Assembly: GCA_024641305.1 (NCBI GenBank)
Contig: JAHEDI010000007.1
Location: 47,664-111,663 of the forward strand
Source of the DNA: a bacterium
GTDB lineage: Bacteria > Actinomycetota > Acidimicrobiia > Spongiisociales > JAENVV01
Length of the DNA: 64,000 nt
Direction of reading: 5' to 3'
Positions 28,807 through 39,055 of this stretch are shown here, in pieces. A program made the translations under genes and the position numbers. The notes under the pieces were generated by a model that was not told where the DNA came from, did not search any database, and saw only the letters and a list, made by a program, of their open reading frames with translations. Position 1 is the stretch's first letter. Each line of letters opens with the position of its first letter.

Positions 28807-30386
28807 AGTGGCGACTTCTGGCAAACGGTCTTCGCACGGACCGGCAACGCCGATGGGGGCTACCGGTCATCGCGGTCGGGCTGACGGTTATCGCCGCCCT
28901 CGGCGGCCAGTTCTATTACGACACCGCTCGATCTCTCGATCCGGCCGCCGCCGCCCAATTTGCCATCTGGCTGTCGGTTGTCGGGTGGGTTGGGTGGGCC
29001 ACATTGCCGGTGCTCATCTTCCCGATTGACGAGACCCTCGACCCAGCCAAGTTCGCCACGTTGCCGCTGACGCGCCGGCAGATGATGATCGGCCTCACCG
29101 GAGCGGCCATGCTCACGCCACCCATCGTGGTGCCAGTCCTCGTCATCTTGGTCAACCTTGCCTTGTGGAGCGGTTGGGTTCTGACGCCGATCACCGTCAT
29201 GGCGGTCACTCTGCTCATCACCTCCTACGTGGTGGGCGGACAGGCCTTCACGACCGCTTTTTCCATGCTTATCAAGAGCCGACGGGGCCGGGACCTCACC
29301 ATGTTGTTCGTTGTGGGCCTCGGACTTGGGCTGTACGCCGCCCAGGCCGTTGGCGCAGATAAGATTGGTTCGCTTGGCCTGGAGGGAGCCCTGCTGGCCC
29401 ACCCCGCCAGTTCATGGGCATGGGTTCTGCCTCCCGGGGCGGCCCAATCGGCCATCCATGCGGCCGATCGTGGAGAGTGGCTCTTGACGGCAGGATTGTT
29501 GCTTTGGTCAGCACTGAGCCTCGTGGGTCTTGCCTACGTATGGAACCGGATGCTCACCCGCCTCATCACCCAACCAGAGGCCACCTCGACGAAGTCGGTT
29601 TCTCGTATGAAACCATTTACGGATCTCGCAGGATGGGGTCCAACCGCCGTAGTGGTCCGCAAAGAGTTACGCATGTATCTGCGCGATCCCCGCATGAGAA
29701 TGGTCTGGACGGGGGGTGTTATCTTCATCGGCATTCTCGGAGCAACCCTCCTCCTCGGGCAGACCCGACTCGAGCGGCTCGGCGCCAGTCCGTGGCTCGT
29801 CCTGGCCGCCCCGAGCGCCGTGCTGTTCGTCGGCCTGCCGGTTGCGCTTAACCAGTTTGGATGGGAACGCCGGGCGGCCTCGTACCTCTTCGCTCTCCCG
29901 ATCACACCCCGCCAGATGCTGGTCGGAAAGAACGTCGCAACCATGATTGCCCTAAGCCTTGAAACCGCCATTCTGACCGTGACACTGGCCGCCATCACCG
30001 GCGGATGGTCCAGGGTTATCTACCTGCCGGCCATTCTCCTCACCGCGGTTGCCTGTCAGTTGGCGGTCGGCAATCTGGCCTCGGTTCTGACTCCCCTGCG
30101 ATTGCCGGACATGGGTACGGATGTGTTTTCCCAGGCCAGCGAACACGGTTGCCTGGCGATCGCTTCTCAGCTGGTGTCGTTTTTCATGATTGGCCTCCTG
30201 ATGGTCCCACCAGCGGTTGCGTTCACCCTTGTCGAAGCATTTGGAGCCACCCGGTTTTCGCTCTGGCAGGTCTCGGCCGTGTCAGTCCTGTATGGCGTGT
30301 TCATCTATCTCGTGGCGTTGAAACTGGCTTCGATATTGCTGAGACGTCGCATGCCGGAGGTCCTCGATTGGGTTCGGATCAACTGA
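28782..30386 (+). CDS. ABC-2 type transporter permease
   Basis: Multi-TM protein, ATG overlapping the end of the ATPase gene. Confidence 0.8.
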   Translation: MARQLVWLKWRLLANGLRTDRQRRWGLPVIAVGLTVIAALGGQFYYDTARSLDPAAAAQFAIWLSVVGWVGWATLPVLIFPIDETLDPAKFATLPLTRRQMMIGLTGAAMLTPPIVVPVLVILVNLALWSGWVLTPITVMAVTLLITSYVVGGQAFTTAFSMLIKSRRGRDLTMLFVVGLGLGLYAAQAVGADKIGSLGLEGALLAHPASSWAWVLPPGAAQSAIHAADRGEWLLTAGLLLWSALSLVGLAYVWNRMLTRLITQPEATSTKSVSRMKPFTDLAGWGPTAVVVRKELRMYLRDPRMRMVWTGGVIFIGILGATLLLGQTRLERLGASPWLVLAAPSAVLFVGLPVALNQFGWERRAASYLFALPITPRQMLVGKNVATMIALSLETAILTVTLAAITGGWSRVIYLPAILLTAVACQLAVGNLASVLTPLRLPDMGTDVFSQASEHGCLAIASQLVSFFMIGLLMVPPAVAFTLVEAFGATRFSLWQVSAVSVLYGVFIYLVALKLASILLRRRMPEVLDWVRIN

Positions 30387-30462
30387 CCCGGCGGCGTCGA
30401 TCGATCTTTGGTTTCGACCGAGACCCTCTATCCTCGCTGGTCTATGGCCCCTGGAAGTACAC

Positions 30463-31014
30463 ATGCGTCTCGGTATTGACCTCGATGGAGTGGTCGCCAA
30501 CTTCAACGGCGGGTGGATCACCTTCTACAACCAAGAGTTCGGCACCAATCTGACGCCCGAGGTAGTTGACAGCTGGGACGGAATTCCGGCAGCCACCCAC
30601 TTCCCGTCGATGCGCCAGTTTTGGGATTGGGCTCGGTATCTGAATGGAGCATCTCTGTTCCGTCACCTCGACCCATACGACGGGGCGGTTGAGACACTAT
30701 GGGACCTGGCCAAAGAGGATCACACGATTGTGATCCTGACCTCAAAACCGTATTGGGCAACTCACGACACGTACGCCTGGATCGCCGAGCATCGATTACC
30801 AACCCGGGAAGTTCACATCCTCGATGATAAGTGGCAGGTCGATTGCGATGTCTACCTCGATGACGCTCCTCACAACGTCTACGACATCCATCACCACCGG
30901 CCCAATCGGGCGACGGTCCGGTACGTCCGACCCTGGAATCATCCCGTTCCGGGAACATTCGATGTCTCGAACTGGGACGAGTTCCGGGCATTCGTCAATA
31001 ACCACACGCCGTGA
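30463..31014 (+). CDS. 5'(3')-deoxyribonucleotidase-like HAD protein
   Basis: MRLGIDLDGVVANFNGGWITFYN...IVILTSKPYW...HILDDKWQVDCDVYLDDAPHNV. Confidence 0.8.
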   Translation: MRLGIDLDGVVANFNGGWITFYNQEFGTNLTPEVVDSWDGIPAATHFPSMRQFWDWARYLNGASLFRHLDPYDGAVETLWDLAKEDHTIVILTSKPYWATHDTYAWIAEHRLPTREVHILDDKWQVDCDVYLDDAPHNVYDIHHHRPNRATVRYVRPWNHPVPGTFDVSNWDEFRAFVNNHTP

Positions 31015-31122
31015 CGTTTTCGCGGTCTGGAAACCTTCGCCGCTCCTCGCTAGCCTCGTAATGGCGCCCTGGGTGGAATCCACCCCGGATGCCAGTCCAA
31101 TAACCCGACCGAGGGAAATCAA

Positions 31123-32229
31123 ATGAAAGCTCGTACCTGGGCAACGATGAGCGTCGTGCTGGCGCTTGTACTGACTGCATGCGGAGGGGCCGACACGGCC
31201 GACACCACCAGTGCTGCGCCTGAAACCACTACCACTACCCAAGCCGAGACCACGACGACGGTGGCCCCGACGACCACCACCGAAGCGATGTCCACGGTGG
31301 GTTCCCCGGAGAACCCCATCAAGGTTCTCTTCGTACCGTCCGCCGAAGCAGCGATCATCGTGACCGGTGGCGAACTGATGGCGCAGGCTCTCAACGAAGC
31401 GACCGGCCTGACCTACGAGGTCGTAGTCCCAACCGACTACTCAGCCACCATTGAAGAAATGTGTGCCTCACCGGAGAACACAATGGGCTTCATCCCGGGC
31501 GCTGCCTATGTCGAAGCCTCTGCCCTATGCGGCGTTGACGTTTCCTTCAAGGCGGTTCGCTTCGGATGGGCGGTGTACTGGGCTCAGATCCTCGTACCGC
31601 GCGACAGCGATCTCATGACGATCGAAGATCTCGAAGGCAAGAGCTGGGCCTACCCCGACTCTGGCTCCACTTCTGGATTTCGGGTCCCGAGCCTGATGTT
31701 CTCGGAAGCCGGCGTGACCCCCGGCGAGCAGGTCGAAGCCGGTGGACACACCCAGGCGGCCCTGGCCGTCTACAACGGTGATGTCGACTTTGCCACGACC
31801 TTCTTCAGCCCACCCTTGTTGCCCGATGGCAACTGGGACGAAACCATGTCTCCTGAATTGCCTGACGACGTGATTGCCACGTGTGGACCGAACGAAGACG
31901 GTTCAAAGCTGGTCTGTGGCGCCGACGGCGAATACCGCATTCTTGATGCCCGCGCTTCGGCTCGTACGGACGCACCGGACATCATGCAAAAGGTGCGGAT
32001 TCTCGCCATCTCACCAGGTATTCCCAACGACACGCTCTCGTTTGGACCGGAATTCCCTGCCGACCTTCGGGCCGAAATCGAAGCTGCCCTGGTTGCCTTC
32101 GCCGGAACCGACGCTTGGAACGAGTCGATCGGAAACCAGGACTTCTACGGATGGACTGGCATCGAGCCAGCCGTCGACTCTGAGTACGACGGTCTTCGTA
32201 AGATCGAGGCGTTGCTCGCCGATCAGTAG
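31123..32229 (+). CDS. phnD: Phosphate/phosphite/phosphonate ABC transporter substrate-binding lipoprotein
   Basis: Lipobox LALVLTACGG, Thr-rich linker, PIKVLFVPSAEA...GLTYEVVVPTDYSATIEEM...SWAYPDSGSTSGFRVPSLMF. Confidence 0.9.
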   Translation: MKARTWATMSVVLALVLTACGGADTADTTSAAPETTTTTQAETTTTVAPTTTTEAMSTVGSPENPIKVLFVPSAEAAIIVTGGELMAQALNEATGLTYEVVVPTDYSATIEEMCASPENTMGFIPGAAYVEASALCGVDVSFKAVRFGWAVYWAQILVPRDSDLMTIEDLEGKSWAYPDSGSTSGFRVPSLMFSEAGVTPGEQVEAGGHTQAALAVYNGDVDFATTFFSPPLLPDGNWDETMSPELPDDVIATCGPNEDGSKLVCGADGEYRILDARASARTDAPDIMQKVRILAISPGIPNDTLSFGPEFPADLRAEIEAALVAFAGTDAWNESIGNQDFYGWTGIEPAVDSEYDGLRKIEALLADQ

Positions 32230-32252
32230 AAAGCCCATCACCTACTAGCTAG

Positions 32253-32285
32253 CTGGGGGCGGGACTTGTCCCGCCCCCAGAATTT
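32253..32285. terminator. Strong intercistronic hairpin between phnD-like and phnC-like genes
   Basis: Perfect 13-bp stem CTGGGGGCGGGAC-TT-GTCCCGCCCCCAG followed by AATTTT. Confidence 0.8.
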
Positions 32286-32308
32286 TCTCCACTCGATAAG
32301 GCAGGGCG

Positions 32309-33061
32309 ATGCTCAAAGTAGAACACCTCACCAAGGTGTACGGCAACGGCACTGTGGCGCTTGAGGACGTCAGTTTTGAGGTGCCAGACGGACAGTTTCT
32401 GGCGGTCATCGGCTTGTCCGGCTCGGGCAAGTCCACGTTGCTGCGGTGCATCAACCGGCTCATCGAGCCCACCGAGGGCACCATCCTCTGGGACGGAGTA
32501 GACGTGACGGCCGCCGGTCCCGACGAGATGCGCCGCATTCGGCGCAACATCGGCATGGTCTTCCAGCATTTCAATTTGGTGGATCGATCCAAGGTAATCA
32601 CGAATGTCCTGGCCGGATCGCTCGGGTACGTCAACCCGATGCTCAGCGTCATCAATCGTTTCCCCCAACAGTACAAGGATCGAGCCATCGCCCAATTGGA
32701 ACGAGTCGGTCTCGCCGAGAAAGCCTACATACGTGCCGACAACTTGAGTGGCGGTCAACAACAGCGCGTCGGGGTCGCCAGGGCCATGATGCAGGAACCA
32801 GGCATGCTCCTCGCCGATGAGCCCGTCGCATCTCTCGATCCGGTGCTGGCCCATTCAATCATGCAGTACCTCGAGAAGATCAACAAAGAGGACAACGTCA
32901 TGGTCCTCTGCAGCCTGCATTTCCTCGACCTCGTCCATCGCTACGCCGATCGAGCGATCGCCCTCAATGATGGAAAGCTCGTATTCGAGGGTCCGCCGTC
33001 GGCCATTGATGACGCCAAATTCAAGGAGATCTACGGCAAGGAGGCCGAGCGTGTCGGCTAA
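32309..33061 (+). CDS. phnC: Phosphonate-type ABC transporter ATP-binding protein
   Basis: VIGLSGSGKSTLLRCINRLIEPTEGTI, FQHFNLVDRSKVITNVLAG, LSGGQQQRVGVARAMMQEPGMLLADEPVASLDP. Confidence 0.93.
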   Translation: MLKVEHLTKVYGNGTVALEDVSFEVPDGQFLAVIGLSGSGKSTLLRCINRLIEPTEGTILWDGVDVTAAGPDEMRRIRRNIGMVFQHFNLVDRSKVITNVLAGSLGYVNPMLSVINRFPQQYKDRAIAQLERVGLAEKAYIRADNLSGGQQQRVGVARAMMQEPGMLLADEPVASLDPVLAHSIMQYLEKINKEDNVMVLCSLHFLDLVHRYADRAIALNDGKLVFEGPPSAIDDAKFKEIYGKEAERVG

Positions 33062-34976
33062 GCCTGACGCCCCGGTCCCTCCCCTGAAAGACAAGGCCGG
33101 GAACGCTTCCAACCCGAAGCAACGCAGCCGCCGACAATCCATCATCCTCGGCCTGGCCATCATCGCGACCATTGTCACCTACGCGTACGGTTTCCAGGTT
33201 ACGAAGGTGAACCTCAAGGAGATCAGCTCTGAGACCCGACGCGGCCAGCTCGTCCGGGTCCTTCGCGAAATCGCCCGACCCGAACTGCTGACGTACGACC
33301 GCATTCCCACGAACACCGAGTTCGAGATCTTCTTGCCTTGTCCGGCTGGTGGGTATCAGCCGCCGGCCGTCACGGAGGGACGCCGCCTTCTCGTTGAACC
33401 GGCTTGTGCAGAACCGGGCGAAACGATGACCATCACCGGCGAAAACTTTGCTCCCAACGCGCGTGGTTCAATCAACCAGGTTCCGCCAGATGGGGACCTC
33501 GAGCTCAAAATCGGAACGTTCATAGCCGACGCCGACGGCCATTTTGAGGTCGCAGTCGATACGAGGGAACGGGCCAACGAACAAGCTCAATTCATCAGAG
33601 TGGTCACCAACGAGAGGGTCGGGACGATATTCTCCCCGGTCGAAGTCGCCTCGCCATCGGGCGATGCTCGAATGTCGCCCAGGATCAGCAAAGCGCTGAT
33701 CGACACCTGGGACAAGATCGTCGAGACCGTGTTCCTGGCGCTTCTGGCCACGACGCTCGGTACCGCCCTCGCCATTCCGCTCAGCTTCCTTGCCGCCCGG
33801 AATCTCATGCGCGACATCACAACCACCGTCAGCAAGCTTGCCATGCAACTACTGGCGATACCACTGGGGGTCGTGGTGGGCGTCTTATTGTCACGGACGG
33901 CCCAACGACTCGCCGACCAACTCACCGAGAATGGGGTCTTGCTCGGGCTCGGTTTGATCGTGGTACCGGTCGTTGCCTGGCTGGCCGTCCGATTCGCCTT
34001 CCCACCCGTTGACGATGAGCCACCAACTCCGACCGAACGGGGTCAACGTGGAGCTGTGGCGATTGTCGGCGCCGTGGCGGGATTATTGGGAATCCTGCTG
34101 GTCTCGGAGCTATTCATCCAGGTGGGGGGTTGGCTCAGCAGTGCCCTTGGCAGTTTCGGGTTTCTCGGCGGATTCCTCGAGAAGAGCGGTGAGATTGCCA
34201 CGGCCATCACGACGCTCCTCTCGGCGTTGCTGGGGGCCGCTGTATTCGCCAACCTGGCAGGACGTCTGACGAACTTCATCCGAAGTCGAGTCCCCGACGC
34301 CGCTATGCAATCGGCTACCTACCCGCTGGCGGCACTCTCTGGGGCTGTAATCGCCACCATCATCGGAGCTGGAATTGGGTGGCTATACCGGATCACCGAT
34401 CCCACCTACCTGTATTGGTGGCCGGCGGCGACGGGAGCACTTATCGGACTTCTTCTGGCCGTGCGCACCCGGGGCCGATCGTCCGTGCAGATCGGATTGG
34501 TCACGTACTACCTGGCCAGAACCATCTTCAACTCGTTGCGCTCGATCGAGCCACTGGTCATGGTCATCGTCTTTGTGGTCTGGGTCGGCATCGGACCGTT
34601 TGCCGGTGCCCTAGCGCTAGCCATTCATACCGTCGCCGCTCTCGCCAAGCTCTACTCGGAACAAGTGGAAAGCGTCTCTGAAGGCCCGATTGAGGCGGTC
34701 AAGGCCACCGGGGCCACCCGATTACAAACGATTGTGTACGCGGTAGCCCCCCAGATCGTGCCGCCCTACATCGCGTTCACTCTCTACCGCTGGGATATCA
34801 ACGTGCGCATGTCGACGATCATCGGGTTCGCCGGTGGTGGTGGCATCGGGTTCGTCCTTCAACAGAACATCCGACTACTCAATTACTCGGCGGCGTCGGT
34901 AAACATGCTGGCTATCGCCATCGTGGTGGCCTCGATGGACTATTTGAGCTCGCGGATTCGAGAACGGGTCGTCTGA
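33051..34976 (+). CDS. phnE: Phosphonate-type ABC transporter permease, enlarged, with extracytoplasmic insertion
   Basis: VFLALLATTLGTALAIPLSFLAARNL...LRSIEPLVMVIVFVVWVGIGPFAGALALAIHTVAALAKLYSEQVESV; GTG at 33051 in frame. Confidence 0.88.
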   Translation: MSAKPDAPVPPLKDKAGNASNPKQRSRRQSIILGLAIIATIVTYAYGFQVTKVNLKEISSETRRGQLVRVLREIARPELLTYDRIPTNTEFEIFLPCPAGGYQPPAVTEGRRLLVEPACAEPGETMTITGENFAPNARGSINQVPPDGDLELKIGTFIADADGHFEVAVDTRERANEQAQFIRVVTNERVGTIFSPVEVASPSGDARMSPRISKALIDTWDKIVETVFLALLATTLGTALAIPLSFLAARNLMRDITTTVSKLAMQLLAIPLGVVVGVLLSRTAQRLADQLTENGVLLGLGLIVVPVVAWLAVRFAFPPVDDEPPTPTERGQRGAVAIVGAVAGLLGILLVSELFIQVGGWLSSALGSFGFLGGFLEKSGEIATAITTLLSALLGAAVFANLAGRLTNFIRSRVPDAAMQSATYPLAALSGAVIATIIGAGIGWLYRITDPTYLYWWPAATGALIGLLLAVRTRGRSSVQIGLVTYYLARTIFNSLRSIEPLVMVIVFVVWVGIGPFAGALALAIHTVAALAKLYSEQVESVSEGPIEAVKATGATRLQTIVYAVAPQIVPPYIAFTLYRWDINVRMSTIIGFAGGGGIGFVLQQNIRLLNYSAASVNMLAIAIVVASMDYLSSRIRERVV

Positions 34977-35986
34977 TGCCCGAGATGCTCCGCCTCACGC
35001 GAGAGGACCGCGAAGCCCGTGAGATGCAAACACTGGCCGATGCCGCAACGCTGAGTTCTCAAACAAAAGGTCGGGCCATCGAAGAAGAACCCGACGTGTT
35101 TCGGACGGCGTTCCAGCGCGACCGCGACCGGATTCTCCACTCCAAGGCCTTCCGACGCCTCAAACACAAAACCCAGGTCTTCATGAACCCCGAAGGTGAC
35201 CATTTCGTCACCAGGCTCACCCATACGCTCCAGGTCACCCAGGCGGGTCGATCCATGGCTGCCGCCTTGGGGCTGAATGAAGACCTAACCGAAGCCATCT
35301 GCCTTGGTCACGACGTCGGTCACTCCCCGTTCGGTCACACCGGAGAGGATGCCCTGACCCCCTATGTCGATGGTGAATGGCTCCACTCGGAACAGTCTGT
35401 TCGCATTATGACCGTTCTCGAACCACTCAATCTGACCTGGGAAGTCCTCGACGGAATCCGGGCTCATTCGTGGAAAACTGATCCTCCGCCGGCGACTCCT
35501 GAAGGCTACCTGTGCCGGTACGCCGACCGGATCGCCTATCTCACCCACGATGTCCAGGACGCCTTGCGCGAGGGGGTGATCCGGTTCGACGATCTTCCAA
35601 GCAATGGCATAGCCCTATTCGGCGCCGAGCCAGGATCGGCCTGGATTGGCACCATGATCGAGGCCGTCGTGGACGGATCAAACGATGCAGGCCGGGTAAC
35701 GATGCAGGCCGACGTTCTCGAGGCCATGCACGAACTACGCGATTTCATGTTCGACCGTGTCTATCTCCGTCACGACACCAACGGTCAGCGGGAACGAGCA
35801 GTTCGAATCATCTCGCAACTCGTCGATTACTACGGCCGTCACCCTGACGAGATACCGGCCACCTACCAGGTCGACGATGCTTCGGACCTGACGAAGGCGA
35901 TCGACTACGTGTCCGGAATGACCGACCGATATGCCCTACGCGAACACGACCGACTGTTCAAACCGCGACTCTTTCCTGACGACTAA
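34976..35986 (+). CDS. dGTPase-like deoxyguanosinetriphosphate triphosphohydrolase (HD domain)
   Basis: FRTAFQRDRDRILHSKAFRRLKHKTQVF, TRLTHTLQVTQAGRS, LGHDVGHSPFGHTGEDAL. Confidence 0.93.
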   Translation: MPEMLRLTREDREAREMQTLADAATLSSQTKGRAIEEEPDVFRTAFQRDRDRILHSKAFRRLKHKTQVFMNPEGDHFVTRLTHTLQVTQAGRSMAAALGLNEDLTEAICLGHDVGHSPFGHTGEDALTPYVDGEWLHSEQSVRIMTVLEPLNLTWEVLDGIRAHSWKTDPPPATPEGYLCRYADRIAYLTHDVQDALREGVIRFDDLPSNGIALFGAEPGSAWIGTMIEAVVDGSNDAGRVTMQADVLEAMHELRDFMFDRVYLRHDTNGQRERAVRIISQLVDYYGRHPDEIPATYQVDDASDLTKAIDYVSGMTDRYALREHDRLFKPRLFPDD

Positions 35987-36029
35987 CTCCATTTACGTGT
36001 AAACGGCCGCGGCGCGTAAAGTCAGTCAG

Positions 36030-37034
36030 ATGCGATCACGAATTGCCGGGACTGGTTCGTTCACACCTGACCGGGTGATAACCAACTTCGAACTGGCTGA
36101 TGCACTCGGCACTACCGCTGACTGGATCGAGCAGCGCAGCGGTATCCAGGAACGACGCTGGGTGACCGGCCGAACAACGACCTCAGACCTAGCGTTCGAA
36201 GCCTCCGTCCGAGCCATGCAGGCCGCTGGTGTCACCGCCGTGGACCTTGACATGATCATGCTTGCCACGATCAGCCCCGACCATGACTTTCCGGGAACGG
36301 CCTGTTTCCTCCAACAAAAGCTCCATGCACCGGAGATTCCCGCCATCGACGTCCGGCAACAGTGCTCGGGCTTCATCTATGCACTGTCAATGGCCGATCT
36401 CTACATTCGGGCGGGTCAAGCAAAGACCGTTCTGGTCGTGGGGGCCGAAATTCACTCCAAGGGCCTCGACGTCTCTCCGCGGGGACGAGACGTCTCGATC
36501 CTGTTTGGCGATGGCGCCGGGGCAATGGTGCTGGAGGCGATTGAAACACCCTCGCCCGAGGACTCTCAGATCTACTCGACACACATTCACTCAGATGGGC
36601 GTGGCGCCAAGAGCCTGTGGGCCGAGGCCCCTGGGCAGGCGATGGCCGGGCACCGAATCACGGTTGAAGACATTGAAGCGGGCCGCCACTTCCCCATCAT
36701 GGACGGACGGCGGGTCTTCATGAACGCGGTGAAGCGGATGCCTGAATCCATCTACGAAGCGCTTGACGCCAACGGCGCGAAGATCGATGAGGTCGAATGG
36801 TTCTTCTTCCATCAAGCCAACCTGCGCATCAACGAAGCCGTCGCCAAACGGCTCGAAATCGACGGTTCCCGGGTATTTAATACCATCGCCCGATTCGGGA
36901 ACACCACCGCGGCCACCATCCCACTTGGCATTGATACTGCCGTCACCGAAGGCGCCCTCTCCAGGGGACAACTAGTAGCGCTCTCAACCTTCGGAGCCGG
37001 TTATACGTGGGGATCGGCGCTCCTGCGGTTCTAG
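36030..37034 (+). CDS. 3-oxoacyl-ACP synthase III family protein (FabH-like)
   Basis: IEQRSGIQERRWV, IDVRQQCSGFIYALSMADLYI, FFFHQANLRINEAVAKRL, IARFGNTTAATIPL. Confidence 0.92.
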   Translation: MRSRIAGTGSFTPDRVITNFELADALGTTADWIEQRSGIQERRWVTGRTTTSDLAFEASVRAMQAAGVTAVDLDMIMLATISPDHDFPGTACFLQQKLHAPEIPAIDVRQQCSGFIYALSMADLYIRAGQAKTVLVVGAEIHSKGLDVSPRGRDVSILFGDGAGAMVLEAIETPSPEDSQIYSTHIHSDGRGAKSLWAEAPGQAMAGHRITVEDIEAGRHFPIMDGRRVFMNAVKRMPESIYEALDANGAKIDEVEWFFFHQANLRINEAVAKRLEIDGSRVFNTIARFGNTTAATIPLGIDTAVTEGALSRGQLVALSTFGAGYTWGSALLRF

Positions 37035-37064
37035 AGCCTTAATCCGGCCGGGCCTTCGCAACGA

Positions 37065-38300
37065 ATGTCATTCATGCGGGTAGCAATAGTTGGAACCGGA
37101 ATATCAGGGTTGGGCGCCGCCCATCGACTTAAAGATGATGTCGACCTGACTTTATATGAGGCGTCAGACTGGGTTGGCGGACACAGCCATACTGTCGATG
37201 TCGAAATCGCCGGGGTTTCCCTGGCGGTCGACACGGGATTCATCGTCTACAACACCCAGACCTATCCACTCCTGACAGCCTTGTTCGCCGAACTCGGCGT
37301 AGAGACCGAACCAAGCAACATGTCGTTCGCAATCGCCGGACCCCCGGTCGAATACGAGGGCAGCCTGGCAGGGATGACAGCCTCCCCGTCAGCCCTCTTG
37401 CGGGTCAGTCATTGGCAGATGATGAGAGATATCCTTCGCTTCAACCGGTATATCCAGACCGTCGACATCGACGACCCCGAGCTTCGACTCGGAGACCTCA
37501 CCGCCGGCTACTCAAGTGCCTTTCGTGAACGGTACCTGCTTCCGATGGGGGCGGCGATCTGGTCAACGCCGGCGGCCGAAATGGCCGACTACCCGGCCGC
37601 CACGCTCGCTCGATTTTTCCGAAACCACGGCCTCGTACAGCTCCGCAATCGCCCGCAGTGGCGAACCGTCTCTGGCGGTAGTCGCCGCTACGTTGAAAAG
37701 CTAAGTGCCCCCTTCTCGCAGAACATCCGGCTCGACGAACCGGTCGTCAGTGTCCGGCGAGATTCGTCCGGAGTCGAGATCCTCAGTAGCTCCGGCTCTG
37801 AGCGATTCGACCAGGTGATCTTCGCCACGCACGCCGATACCACCCTGGCTCTGCTCGGATCCGAATCAACCTCGCACGAACAGTCGATCCTCGGGAGTTT
37901 TGCGTACTCCCGGAACCGTGCAGTCCTTCACACCGATCCGCGCTTCATGCCAAGGCATCGGCGGGCGTGGGCAAGTTGGAACGTCAAGACCGGTCAAAAG
38001 GGTGATCTCCCGTCTGTCACGTATTGGATGAACCGTCTTCAGAACCTGACAACCGACGTACCGGTGTTCGTATCGCTCAACCCGCCGGAAGAACCCGACC
38101 ACCAGTTGGGCTCCTGGGACTACGATCATCCTATGTTCGATCGGGCGGCCATTTCGGCACAAGCTGAATTGCCTTCCATACAAGGGACCAAACGTTCCTA
38201 TTACTGCGGCGCCTACGCCCGCTACGGCTTTCATGAAGATGGACTGATGTCCGGATACGCAGCTGCCGATGCCCTCCTTCGTCAACCCGCCGACCTATGA
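37065..38300 (+). CDS. FAD-dependent oxidoreductase (cfa-associated, amine-oxidase-like)
   Basis: VAIVGTGISGLGAAHRL...YEASDWVGGHSHTVDVE; LMSGYAAADALLR. Confidence 0.88.
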   Translation: MSFMRVAIVGTGISGLGAAHRLKDDVDLTLYEASDWVGGHSHTVDVEIAGVSLAVDTGFIVYNTQTYPLLTALFAELGVETEPSNMSFAIAGPPVEYEGSLAGMTASPSALLRVSHWQMMRDILRFNRYIQTVDIDDPELRLGDLTAGYSSAFRERYLLPMGAAIWSTPAAEMADYPAATLARFFRNHGLVQLRNRPQWRTVSGGSRRYVEKLSAPFSQNIRLDEPVVSVRRDSSGVEILSSSGSERFDQVIFATHADTTLALLGSESTSHEQSILGSFAYSRNRAVLHTDPRFMPRHRRAWASWNVKTGQKGDLPSVTYWMNRLQNLTTDVPVFVSLNPPEEPDHQLGSWDYDHPMFDRAAISAQAELPSIQGTKRSYYCGAYARYGFHEDGLMSGYAAADALLRQPADL

Positions 38301-39055
38301 ACTCGCTCTACGTCGGCAAGGTCAGCCACCGACGCACCCGGCCCAAAGAACACTCCTTCTCCTATGGCGTGTACTGGATGTTGCTCGACCTCGACGACCT
38401 CGGCGGTGCGAACGCGGCCAGCCGGGTGTTCTCCGTCGACAAGCCAAATGTGTATTCGTTCCGACAGGGTGACCATGGCCCCCGGGACGGATCCTCTTTG
38501 AAGACATGGATCACGGGCCAGACCGCCCAGGCGGGAATCGAGATCGGCCGGGTTCGTTTGTTGACGATGCCGCGTCTGTTTGGATACGCCTTCAACCCGC
38601 TCAGCATATGGTTTTGTGACGATCCGTCCGGAAACCTGGCTGCCGTGCTGTACGAAGTACGCAACACGTTCGGGGAGTACCACAGCTACCTCCTCCCGGT
38701 CGACGACCCATCCCCGGTCATACACGAATGGGACAAACAGTTCTTTGTCTCACCCTTTATCGACATGGGGGCTCGCTACCGCTTCGCCCTCTCGGCACCC
38801 GGAGAACTGATGAAACTCACGGTTTCCGAATCCGACAGGAACGGTCACCTGTTCAGCGCCGTCATGTCTGGCCGACGGGCACCACTAACCACCGGAACGC
38901 TCGTCCGGTTGCTCGTGTCACATCCCTTGCTTACGTTCAGAGTGATGATCGGTATCCACTGGCAGGCTCTCCATCTCTGGCGCAAAGGTGCCGACTATCG
39001 CCGACGCCCGGAGGCTCCCTCGTCAGAAGTTTCAATGCCGTTGGTTCATGGATGA
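38297..39055 (+). CDS. DUF1365 family protein
   Basis: NSLYVGKVSHRRTRPKEHSFSYGVYWMLLDLDDL...FNPLSIWFCDD...YEVRNTFGEYHSYLLP. Confidence 0.9.
   Translation: MNSLYVGKVSHRRTRPKEHSFSYGVYWMLLDLDDLGGANAASRVFSVDKPNVYSFRQGDHGPRDGSSLKTWITGQTAQAGIEIGRVRLLTMPRLFGYAFNPLSIWFCDDPSGNLAAVLYEVRNTFGEYHSYLLPVDDPSPVIHEWDKQFFVSPFIDMGARYRFALSAPGELMKLTVSESDRNGHLFSAVMSGRRAPLTTGTLVRLLVSHPLLTFRVMIGIHWQALHLWRKGADYRRRPEAPSSEVSMPLVHG

Noticed and set aside
31201-31290. ACC/ACG-rich low-complexity stretch as a repeat array
   Set aside because: It encodes the Thr-rich linker after a lipobox (TTTTTQAETTTTVAPTTTT), typical of lipoproteins.
32817-33050. N-terminal extension of the 719-aa permease ORF
   Set aside because: Out-of-frame read of phnC. 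GTG 33051 gives a sensible start overlapping the phnC stop.
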